From: Lepisosteus oculatus
Lineage: Eukaryota > Chordata > Actinopteri > Semionotiformes > Lepisosteidae
Assembly: GCF_040954835.1 (NCBI RefSeq)
Contig: NC_090707.1
Coordinates: 19,486,570 to 19,550,569 of the forward strand
Direction: 5' to 3'
Length of the DNA stretch: 64,000 bases
The notes under the pieces are model-generated. The model made no database searches. It saw nothing but the letters and a program-made list of their open reading frames with translations, and had not been told where the DNA came from. Position 1 is the first letter of the stretch, and every line of letters begins with the position of its first letter. Below, in pieces: positions 10,994 to 21,328 of the stretch. A program made the translations under genes and the position numbers.

Positions 10994-13900
10994 GTAAGTC
11001 GCAAAACAAACTCTGGGCCCTGTAAAAATGAGCATTGAAAAATAATTCACAGTTTAATCATCCTTTTTCGTTATTGAATAAAATTGATTGCGACGCTATT
11101 GCATTTTAGGACTAATTTTCTATTCGTCTTAATGTGAATGACTAAAACAAAGCACATTAGTATGTATGACCACTTTAGGCAATACCGAATTTGCATTTAA
11201 ATAGTTGTGCATTGAACACAGTATAAATATTTGAAAAATCTTTCACCATAGAATTTTACACAACCTCAACAACATAGTTGTTTCATAACTCCAGGCTGTG
11301 CACTACCGAATTTTTGTAACACAGAAGAACAAATGAAAAAGAAAACGTTTTTTTTTAATTAAAAAACACATGATATATTGAGTGAATATTTTGTGTTTTG
11401 TTCCAGCCGTACTGACAACAAGGGGCACCCTAAATGGTTTGTATTAGGAGTTGGACAAGTGATAAAAGGGCTGGATATAGGGATGGATGGCATGTGTGCT
11501 GGAGAAAAAAGAAGATTGACCATCCCTCCTTCACTAGCGTTTGGAAAAGAAGGGAAAGGTATTTTGGGAAGAGGGGAAGTGTCTATTGGAAATTTGGGAA
11601 ATAAATCTAATCAAAGCACCACATTAATCTGTTGAGACATATTTAAGAATGTTCTGTCTATCAGTTTAATTTTATCAGGGAACCTCAAAAAAGTGATCCA
11701 ATAAATGAAACCAAGAAAATGGTAGCTATTAGTACCACAAATTTGGATTTCAGCTCTGGTGGGTTTGAGACTGTTTCTTGTTCTTAATCAACACTTGGAT
11801 ATAGGGGTCTCCAGCCTGGTCCTGGAGTGTCCAGATTTAGCGGTGTTTATGAACAGCTATTAAAACTGTAATATTAAAAGACATAAAACAAATTGTGATA
11901 AATTAAGCAGGTGACTTGGTATTCATTTAACAATGTAGAGATCATTTGGCACATAAATACCTGTCTGCCCTCAAGGACCAGTTTCTTTTAACTGAACAAA
12001 TTTCAGTTCAAATTTTGGTTCCCAGGCTTTCAAACTAAATAAGACAGAGTAACAGTATTAGACCTCACTGTACTGGACATCTCCAGGACCAGGTTTGGAG
12101 ACCCCTGATGTACAACATGTATTATACTTTAATGGGTGGGATATTAGTAGCTGTTTGTGCAGGGCACAAAGATGTGAGGTTTTAGATGAAAGAATACAGT
12201 CATTGATTAAGTTATTTCTTCTACAAAGAAACATAGTTGTCCTAGGTAATGCAATGGGGAAAAAGTACCAACACTTCCTTGTTAAGTGTCTAAACACTTG
12301 TAAAGTTGCAAAGTGATTATTTGTAGTGTTGGTGATGAGGTTTGAGTCCCCGCACCTGAATCCTTGCATCTGTCTATTTTCTGGAAAAGCAGAGTTAGAT
12401 GTTAGTGTAAATGTATACATTTTACATTTTTAAGATGTGATCCTATTAGTTTTAAGAAAGCCTCTTTGATTGTAAACTCTTTGATCTGCCTAGCCCCAAT
12501 CCAGCCCAATACAAGAAAATTCTGAAAATTGACAACTTTATTACTGTGTCCCCTATGTTATAGTTGGATGTTTCAGAGGTTCCCCATTAGAAGATAGATA
12601 GATAAGACTTTATTGATCCCGAAGGGAAATTGATGTGTTACAGCAATCCAGCCCAAGACAAGCAAAAACAGACATCAGAATAGATGAAAAATTATACAAA
12701 ATAAATAAAAATAAATACATAAAAATAAACACATAGGTGTGTGCAAAATATGATGATCATAGTCACTGTAAAAACTATAGAATATGTGCAAAATGTGCAT
12801 AGATTTATACAGATTGGTTGTCCAAAAGTATAATGGAGCAACATGCTGTCCATAGACGAGCAAATGAAGGGCTAACAGTCCTAGCCTAGGGCAGCTTTAT
12901 ACACCTTGACAGCTGCCGGGAGGAAAGACCTGCGGAAACGTTCCCTTGAATACCGTAGCTGGAGCAGTCTGTTGCTAAAAATGCTCCGCTGCCGAGTAAC
13001 AGTCCCATGAAGCGGATGAGAGGCGTTGTTCATGTTGGCTGTGAGCTTGGTCAGCATTCTCTTCTTAGCCATCACCTCCAGGGGGTCAAAGCTCAACCCC
13101 AACACAGAGCCAGCCTTCTTGATAAGTTTATTGAGCCTGTTTGCATCTCTTGTCATGATGCTGCTGCCCCAGCACACAACAGCGTAGAAGATGGCCGCTG
13201 CCACCACTGATTCATGAAAAAAGCGTAGTAGTGTTCCACAAACACCAAAGGACCTGAGCCTCCTAAGAAAATAGAGTCGGCTCTGACCTTTCTTGTACAG
13301 AGCGTCAGTGTTACCAGACCACTCCATCTTATCATCCAGGTGTACCCCTAAGTACTTGTAGGACTGCACCCCCTCTATGTCCTCACCCTGGATGGAAACA
13401 GGGTTCAGCTGAGACTTATTCCTTCATAAGTCGCCCAGCTATAGGTTGTTTCACACTTATGACATTGATGAACTGAGTTATTCATTTTCCAAGGCACCAA
13501 AAGCCAGCAATGTATGTGGTCCATGAATTATTTTGTTCCGGAAATGAAAAAATATTTTGAAGGACAAAATTTAAAATAAAAAAATGTGTCATGTATACAA
13601 TACTGTTAACATATTACTTAGGTTATGAATCATTATGCATCAACATTTGATAAGTTGAGTTCTTATCACCATGCAATATACAGTATCACTGATCCAACTA
13701 GTGGATAAAGTGTGATCATTAACTTCAAATGTATGATTGGTGTGTAGAAAAAATATACCCTTAAACAACAATTGACTTTATTAGTTTCAAGAAGATGACA
13801 ATTTGAAAGGAGTTAGTGAAGATATTCTATTTATTGTTTTTCATCAGCTATAGCCTATAGGTATATTTAATGTATATACTTAAGTCTGCACTGTATGTTG

Positions 13901-16900
13901 GGAAAGTATTTCAAGCTGATTACATTATTCATTATGGATATTTCCTTTTTCTAAGTCATTTTGTTAAAAGTTGCATTATTTAGGAGCATACCATGTCCTT
14001 GAAATAGGACCCTCTGTACTGTATTTGCCTAGCTACAAGTGAAACACATTCTTTAACTTACGGTTCCTAACTCAGCTGTATTGTACTAATTCCAAAGGAA
14101 AAAACCTCCACTCCACTTCGCATGGGCAAATTTTATGTTCCTGCAGTCCCAGACTCTCCGTATTTATATTGTTCTTACAGGGAAAATTTCAGATGTACAG
14201 TATGCAGTACATCGTTTTGCTATACATGGTGACTTTATGGTCCCTAACCCTGATGTATATAGGGGACCACCTGTATCTGTATATTACAGTAGATGGGTGA
14301 TTTGAAAAAACTTCACCAAAGGCTGCCTTCCTGATATTGGCAGGGGTAATGTAAATTGTTTTGATGGTTGACTCACTTAGCTTATTTCGTATTGACTCTC
14401 TGGGATTTTGGAAATCTACTCCTATCTATAAACATGCAACTTAAGATAAATGGAGTTTACACCATGATAATCAGGGAATAAGCTTTAAGTTCTGTCTATA
14501 CACTGAATATCTAGTTTGGTTTTCTGTACTGTCTGTCTCTCAGTATATGGATAAGTTCTAGGTGTCTTAGACATCTTTTGTTCCAAAGAAATATATAAAA
14601 AATATAAGAGCAGAATCAACAGTTTTAATTATTACATTTGCAGTAGTTAAAGAAGAAAAAACACGTCAAGGGTCATGATATTTTGCTTGTATTATGGAGA
14701 TATTTTAGCTTTGCTTACTAATATAACTATGCATGTACTAACTCTGTCTATGCTTGCCTTATTATTATTTGTTGTTTGTTCTACACAGTTCCTGAAGAAA
14801 ACGTTTCCTTAACCACATTCTAGGCAACATTCTCTTGGCATGTCAGCATGTGGGAATAAGTGGTATACACTAGGGTGAAAGTGCATGTGCATTTGAAAGG
14901 TATGTTTTTTAAAAAAGAAGACAAGTGCCACATACACACAAAGAAGACATATGCCTTCAATAATAATCTTTTTAGAAAACATTTTGTAAAAAAATGTATT
15001 CACTTAATCTACACTATTCAATAGATTTACCTGCTCTAACAAAGCAAATGCTGGAAAAGTTCAAATGGTTATTATTATTTTCTCTTGTTAAGTGTTGTTT
15101 GTTTGTATTATTTAAAAGCAATGAATTAAATATCTCAGGCTTTGAGATGTTTGGATACTCTTTATACCATGACACTTATAGGAGGTGCAATTACAATAAC
15201 AACACTGGGGAAGGATGATAAGTAAAATATCAAAGTAATATTTAAATAATTATGAAATAAAAAATGGTGCCTCTACAAAATGAATAATTTCTAGGGATTA
15301 ATTGCATGTACAGTAGAATTGTGAACAGGGTATTTATCCCCATCCTGATGTAAGCACAGACTAAATAATATTAAGTGCTCTCTGATCAATTTTGTATTAT
15401 GTTCCTAAGACAGTAGCAAATGTACCCTATCTTTTAGCACTCTGTTATGTAACAAAACATAATATTTGGAAATGGAGAGATTTTGGAAAAGACAATCCAT
15501 CCTTAAACAGTTTTAGTTCTGGGTTTCGTTCCATAGGATAGTTACAGTCTGGGAATGGTGCAGAAGAGGGACAGGAAGACTGACACAGAATCCTGTTTTC
15601 TATGCATTGAAGAACATATTTTGTAAACTTACTATAAAAATTTGCTTTTCAGTTATTTTTACTAATTTTACAACCAATTTTCCCTTCAAACAGAAAATGT
15701 ACCACCTAACGCTACAGTGATCTTCGAGGTTGAACTATACACAGTAACAAGAGGACCCCGCAGTATTGAGTCTTTCAAGGAAATAGATCTAGACAAAGAC
15801 AGATCTCTCTCTAAGCATGAGGTAATTTACCCGATTTTTAATATTATTCATCATCCTTCTGTAAAAGCTGCAACTTCACTCTAGGCATTATCCTCATTTT
15901 AATTTAATTATTATACTGATAAAGAATCACATGTTGTGCTGAAACGTATGTTAAAATGGGTTTAAAAATAACTCAGCCTTATCCAGCAAAGAAATTAATA
16001 CGTATTATTGTCGAGGTTAAAACAAAAACATATGGCTGTAAAAATAACAATATACATTTAAAAACAATATATAAGCTCAAGTTAATGTTAAGGACATCTT
16101 CATTGAGCTTTAATTTTCATTTCTGATAATTGTGGAGAATACGAATCAAACAGTAAATTATTTCAGTTTTCTAACAAAGCTTTGGAGCATGGAGCTAAAC
16201 ATTAGCACTTGACTAAAAGTACTGCACGTAAAAACACAATTATAAATAGGGTTATAATTCTATTGATGTCCATATATTTTAAAAAAAGTGTTTTCTTCTG
16301 TGATTAGATTAAAAAAAAACATTTATGAAGCAAAGTAAATGTCAGAAATTGATTATTATTTTTATCCTTTTACTGAAATAGTACCTGTGTTTTTCAGTCT
16401 GCCACAAAATAAACGGCTTTGCAATTTATTAATGTGCACGTTCTTTGTGTATAGAAATAGAAATGTTAAATATAATGAATAACGTGATGGTAGAGATAAT
16501 ATAATTATAGACAGAAAATATTGTAAGTGAAGCTTCATTGATGAACGTGGTCATGAATTTCTGTTGACAATAATTAACTAGTTGTCTGCTTAAATTTTAA
16601 ATTTTTCATAACTATTGCAAAATGGTCATTTACGGTTACTGAATTGGAGTTTTCCCCTAGCATGTGTGTGTCCATGTTAACATTTATTAATATTAAAACT
16701 ACCATTTTAAAAGAATATGTATAATACTATACATATTCTTTTAAAATGGTAGTTTTAATATTAATGTAATATATAGTACACATTTGTGTGCACTATATAT
16801 GGACTATAGTGCACTATAGAGTGGTTAGCATTGCATCATCGCAACACAGGGATCCTGGCTTCAATTCCAGACCTGGGGTGGTATCTGCATGGAGTTTGTG

Positions 16901-19387
16901 TGTTCTCTCCATGTTTGCATGGGCTCCAGGTGTTCTGGTTTCCTCCCACAATCAAAGACATAGTGGGAACATTGGCCCTGGTCTGAGTGTGTTGTGTCTG
17001 TATGTGCCCTGTGATAGACTGGAGTCCTATCCAGGGTGTACCCTGCCTGGCGCCTGTTGATTGCCGGGATAGGCTCTGGCTTCCCCGTGACCCTGAATTG
17101 GATGAAACAATTAGAAAATGGGTGGATGGAAAGTTTACAAAAATGTAAACAAGGGGATAGGCTTTAACTATAAATAATAACCAGATACATGAGTATGTTT
17201 AAACAGTGCATTTTCAGCATGAATAAAACAAACTTCATAATGATGAACTTCACATAACTTCACATGACTCAGAATCACACACATTATACTGATTTCTTTA
17301 AAATTATATATACTGTATATTTCAAAGCAAACCATTAAGTTAGGGATGTTCATATTTTACTGTTTCCTTTCAAACAACTTATATGTAAACTAGAAGCTCA
17401 CCCATGGGTTCTTTCTTAAAATAAATTATTTTCAGCCCCCAAAGAATAATCCCCCCAAAATTACTGTGTATTGAAAAACACTGATCTTTTGCATGGCTTT
17501 GAAATACAAAAGGGTGAAACGGTACCCCCTAGCGGTAGAATTAGAGATAATCTATAACAGTAATATAACAAGTTAAGGTTAATTCCACAGTGAAAAGATT
17601 AAAGCTGTTAAGATGAAGAGCAGGTGGGAAAGTTTTGAATGGTGTTCTGCAGGAGATGTGTAAAAATGGTGAAGTTAAAAAAACATAGGTTTTCCTTTTT
17701 CTCTGTTGCAAGTCATATGCAGACAGTAAGAATGTCAGCTGGGCTCAATGACTCATCGGTCATTAGCACAATGTTCCACATGCAAAATATGTTTCCAGAC
17801 TTAATTGGCTTTACAGATTGATACTGATTACTTGTACTGGCATGCAGAGTTAACCCCTGTTAAATCCATTTAACCAACACGGATCATTTTAATTTTCAAA
17901 GGCAAGAGGTTTTGTAGTTTTAAGCATGCTGCAACTGCTCTTTCACATGGAATGCTATATATTTTATGTTCAATTTGTTTATCGGTTTTTCAGGGAAAAG
18001 AAAGAATATTACATGGTACCATATACAATGAATAAATGTGAACAATCATCATGGCATAAAAGACTTGGTACTTAAACTGTGTAAATCAAACAATAATATA
18101 CAAACAGGAATAAATTAGTAGAAAAAAGGAAACCAGAGATTTGGAAGAGATAAGCAAAGGAAAAAGATAAAAGAAAGGACAGAAGAGGGAAGCCATAGTC
18201 TTCAAGTTCTTTCATATGTCTGGGTCGAGCTGCGAGTTCTTAAAGGGCTTAAGCTATATTTTTTCTGTATCTCATTATTTGTTCTTACTGTTGGTTTGTG
18301 GCTTTTCAAGTTTATGCTAACATTTGTTTTCTCTCGGGTATCATTTGTGTATATTTACTGTCCCCATAGTATAAAAAAATGATAAGTTGCCCTAGTGTTA
18401 TTGTTACCAAGTCTCAGACCTCTGTCCATCATTGCATGGAACTATGTTTTTGCATATACTGCAACACTGCTTACCATTAGCCTTGAATATTGCAAATGTT
18501 TTTATTTGTGATAGACCAGCACAGCAGCAGCCTGCCCTGTCATTCACCCTAATGTTGTTTTCGCCACTTATTTGTTTTGCTAGAGATGCTCTTCAATGTT
18601 TTTGTTCCTGCCCTGCCATCTTCTTTGCTGTCAGAATTGGAGAGTTTCTTCTTTCTTGTACAGAAAATACTGATCTTAAGTGATTTATATAGGTTTGTGT
18701 AGTATACATATTCACAAAATAGTGTTAATATAATAAACAAGGTTGACAACTGAATGGCAGGTGGAAACTCTAATTCAGTGATCTTGCATGTGACTGTTTT
18801 CATGTGTAACTATAAACACAGCAATCTTAGTAATATAAGCAGACAACTATCAAACAATTGAACAATACAGAACATGACGTACTCCTTACAATATAAACAG
18901 CCACTCTTTATAACAAACACCAGCAAACACCGGCATAAATTCATACTTATCTGGTAAAATGCTGTAGTGCCTGCAGTTTCTTTTCTTGAAATAGAATTTT
19001 ATATTAACGTATATCCCAAAAAAGCGAAAATAGTGAAGACAAGTGAAACATTAATAATTGATAATAAGTTAAAATGATAATTTGTCTGGACAAATTCTAC
19101 AGTTTCTAAGTAATATTAAGTATATTCATATTAAGTACCAGTATAAAGGGTTTGCTTTTGCATTTGTTTCACTAAACTAGGTATTGTGTTTTTTATTGAC
19201 TTAACTTTTGTTAATTGACTTCCAGGTCAGAGAATATATGAAGAAGGAGTTTGAGAAAGGTGGTAATAAACGCGATGCCTCTTTCTATGATGTTATAGTA
19301 GCTGATGTGTTTCACAAGAGCGATCACAATGGAGATGGCTTCATAACTGCCAAGGAATACAATGTCTATGATCATGATGAGTTATAA
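10773..19387 (+). CDS. FKBP7: FKBP7, ER peptidyl-prolyl isomerase with EF-hands
   Basis: An ER-lumen FK506-binding-protein family peptidyl-prolyl cis-trans isomerase that assists protein folding. Coding exons 10773-10993, 11407-11558, 15694-15821 and 19226-19387 join in frame to 220 residues (human is about 222). Residues 1-28 form a hydrophobic signal peptide. The FKBP domain spans about residues 35-143 (NAHYDGLLEKDGSKFY, GHPKWFVLGVGQVIKGLDIG, GEKRRLTIPPSLAFGKEG). Two EF-hand loops follow, at 156-167 (DLDKDRSLSKHE) and 200-211 (DHNGDGFITAKE), each with acidic ligands at positions 1, 5 and 12. The C-terminus is HDEL, an ER-retention signal. Possible N-glycosylation sites are Asn45 (NCT) and Asn130 (NAT). 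Met7 is an alternative start just before the signal core. FKBP14 is the closest alternative; the synteny and the PENC...KKGD block favour FKBP7. Confidence 0.95.
11407..11558 (+). CDS. FKBP7: FKBP7 coding exon 2
   Basis: Encodes residues 74-124, from SRTDNKGHPKWFVLGVGQ to FGKEGK. The acceptor follows TTGTTCCAG and the donor is GTATTT at 11559. The open frame continuing to 11635 is intron read-through. Confidence 0.93.
11802..12107. mobile_element. Nonautonomous hAT-like element (about 306 bp) in FKBP7 intron 2
   Basis: The left end AGGGGTCTCCAGCCTGGTCC and the right end (reverse complement AGGGGTCTCCAAACCTGGTC) form near-identical terminal inverted repeats of about 25 bp. The CAGGGGTCTCCAAxCTGGTC terminus is typical of vertebrate nonautonomous hAT elements. 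The interior has no coding frame. An 8-bp target duplication is not evident. Confidence 0.7.
12591..13430 (-). mobile_element. 5'-truncated LINE with intact RT C-terminal frame
   Basis: The minus-strand frame 12881-13369, open further upstream to about 13420, encodes the end of a non-LTR reverse transcriptase protein: SYKYLGVHLDDKMEWSGNTD, then a region with CWGSS and LNKLIKKAGSVLG. It continues to KVYKAALG, where the frame ends. Downstream is a 3' UTR with the fish-LINE tail (ACTTTATTGATCCCGAAGGG on the plus strand) and a GATA microsatellite at about 12590-12605 as terminal tail. The uninterrupted frame suggests a fairly recent insertion in FKBP7 intron 2. The clade is L2/jockey-like; the exact family was not determined. 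Confidence 0.85.
15694..15821 (+). CDS. FKBP7: FKBP7 coding exon 3
   Basis: Encodes residues 125-167 (NVPPNATVIFEVELYTV, then RGPRSIESFKEI and the first EF-hand loop). It ends on a codon boundary. The 128-nt exon lacks a counterpart of the YAEG residues that precede the PPxAT block in mammals. Confidence 0.93.
16686..16765. repeat. Near-perfect 80-bp inverted repeat
   Basis: Two 40-bp arms meet around 16725/16726. Pairs checked across the arms match except at 16724/16727. The motif ACCATTTTAAAAGAATATGT in the left arm is mirrored in the right. It is AT-rich, in FKBP7 intron 3, directly upstream of a SINE. It could be a small MITE or a cruciform/hairpin palindrome. Confidence 0.85.
16815..17131 (+). 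mobile_element. tRNA-derived SINE, nearly full length, in FKBP7 intron 3
   Basis: Starts AGTGGTTAGCATTGC (A-box-like) with the B-box-like GGCTTCAATTCCAG. It has the family body (GTTCTCTCCATGTTTGCATG, CTCCCACAATC, CCCTGTGATAGACTGGAGTC) and the tail GATAGGCTCTGGCTTCCCC ... GGGTGGATGGA. The same family occurs at 39597, 51694 (minus strand) and 60387. Confidence 0.8.
19226..19387 (+). CDS. FKBP7: FKBP7 terminal coding exon 4
   Basis: Encodes residues 168-220 with the second EF-hand (DHNGDGFITAKE) and ends YNVYDHDEL followed by TAA at 19385-19387. Confidence 0.94.
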   Translation, partial: VREYMKKEFEKGGNKRDASFYDVIVADVFHKSDHNGDGFITAKEYNVYDHDEL

Positions 19388-19504
19388 TGCTTCACTTCAG
19401 ATTAGCCGCTGAAGTGATCAGCCTGAATTATTATTTGCTGGAAAGAAAATATCAATGAAAATGTGAAGTTTCTTCAAGAAATTTGATATGCAGGGGTTTT
19501 GTCA

Positions 19505-19510
19505 AATAAA
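19505..19510 (+). terminator. FKBP7: Candidate FKBP7 poly(A) signal
   Basis: AATAAA about 118 nt after the FKBP7 stop. Further hexamers occur near 19600 and 19674. Confidence 0.5.
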
Positions 19511-20965
19511 TACCACTCAAGATGTCTCTTGTCTGCATTATTTACACATACAATATATTTAAAATAATTGTCCTAGTACATTGATACATGTAAAGAAAAT
19601 AAACATAAACCTTAGTGTAGCTACAAAAGTATATCTCAGGTTTCACCTGAACTAATCTTATGTATAAAATTTAAATAAAAACTACAGATACTGTACATTC
19701 AGTATTTAACAAAATATAGAAGTTTATTTTTCTTGAATGGTAAGATAACTGCAATATTAGTCTCACCACTCACATTACCCATCTTCGTCAATCAACCATT
19801 CCAGTCTCCAGTTCTTTCTATTATATATTTGTCATTTCTGAATTGCTGGACATTGTCCTATTCCATATTGTTCTGGGTGTCCCTCTCCTCTGTCTTCTGT
19901 ATTCTGTGGCTTGCATCTGAGGCTGTACTTGAGACACTTTTATTAATTCAAAAAACGTTGCCCAACCACTGATGTGCTCTCTTATGCATGGATTGTGAAA
20001 ACACTCTTTTTTCTAATTTCAGTATTAATCTTTCAATCCTTGTAAGTAATTCATTACATTTGTCTTTCTCCTTCTTGGGTACTTACCATGTTTCTGTGCC
20101 TAATGTAGCTGTGGCAATAGAATTCACTTTGTACACATTTAGTTTCATGTTGAGAAAGGTTTTTCAATTAAGATTTTTTAGTTTTCCAAAGATATTGCTC
20201 CATACTTTATGCTTATGTGGTACACTACTATCAAAGTATATCAACTTTCATGTACTACTATATTAGACCACATTTTATTTTTAAACAAGGATATTTACGC
20301 AAGGAATTATAATGCATAATTTACCCACTTTTCTTGCTCTGATATCTGTTTCTATTACTTTATATATATATGATTTGTACTGTAAGTGGGTTTGGGTAAA
20401 TTACGGTTAAATAAGTTATAAAATGTATTGTGTTGAAAAACAGAATATGCTCATACACCATTAAGTTTAATGACTCTATTACTCTTCCTACCCACAGGAT
20501 AGTATTATAAAATGACACTTATAATATAGTATAGTTTTAATATTCAGGTAGAAGTAATGTTATGTTAAATTTTCACAAAAACACGCCGTTAACCATATTA
20601 TTCAAATCCTGTTCAATTCATTGCAAAAAATGTCAAAATTACTCTTCTTCTCTTGTATTCCTGAACCTAGTTAGTGATTTTGTAGTGTGAGTTAAACATG
20701 ATATTTCCTTTAAATTGTTAATGTTTTAGGCTGAATTATTAATAACAAAATTCTTATGTTGCTGTCTCGTGAGTCACCCAGATGCTTTTCTCACAAACCT
20801 TTATCTGCTAATTGAGCTTCATGAGGGGAGATTTGTTTATTTATTTAATATGTCTTGCTGTTTCTTTGCATTATGCATCTATTTTCCATATTTTAACTAT
20901 TTCAGTAATAATTTTCTTAAATATTGACAAATACCAAACTATGCAGTCAATGCTTTAGTTGTGAT

Positions 20966-20971
20966 TTTATT
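20966..20971 (-). terminator. PJVK: Candidate PJVK poly(A) signal
   Basis: AATAAA on the minus strand, 56 nt beyond the PJVK stop. Confidence 0.4.
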
Positions 20972-21026
20972 TTGAAAACAATGTGGCACCACAGTTTCAG
21001 CTTGTTTTTTAGGCACTAATACATAT

Positions 21027-21328
21027 TTACCTCATTGTTTTGTGCCAGAGGTCAAAGCAAGGCACAACATGCAGCCTTACATATTTATTTCCATTGAAGG
21101 AACACTCAAGACATCCGTACACTGTCTCCCGTTTCAGGTTTCCCATCCCACAGAGTGCACATGGTCCTTTGGGAATATTATTGTTAAGGAGATTGATGCG
21201 TGTATGTGAGCCTTCTCTGAGGTAGCTGGTGGAGATGTCTGTCATGCTGGTGGCTTTTTCATAATAGTCAGCAGCCAAATCTTCCAGATACATGTCTGAA
21301 TTGGTAATTTCATCAAATGTTCTATCAT
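21027..21328 (-). CDS. PJVK: PJVK terminal coding exon 6
   Basis: Encodes residues 271-370, including [38 protein letters not shown], the second cysteine pair in GCLEC and the C-terminus WHKTMR, then TAA at 21029-21027. Confidence 0.94.

Larger units (their letters stand above)
19388..21026. other. Interval between convergent FKBP7 and PJVK
   Basis: 1.6 kb holding both 3' UTRs. It is AT-rich, with plus-strand open frames at 19733-19972 and 19988-20266 that show no recognisable domain. No clear repeat family was identified. Confidence 0.5.

Noticed and set aside
11378-11635. 85-codon frame covering FKBP7 exon 2
   Set aside because: The real exon ends at 11558 at a GT donor; the rest is read-through into the intron.
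19733-20266. Antisense similarity to a LINE reverse-transcriptase C-terminus (LGTETW-like)
   Set aside because: Only one short word fits and the rest does not follow any LINE family.
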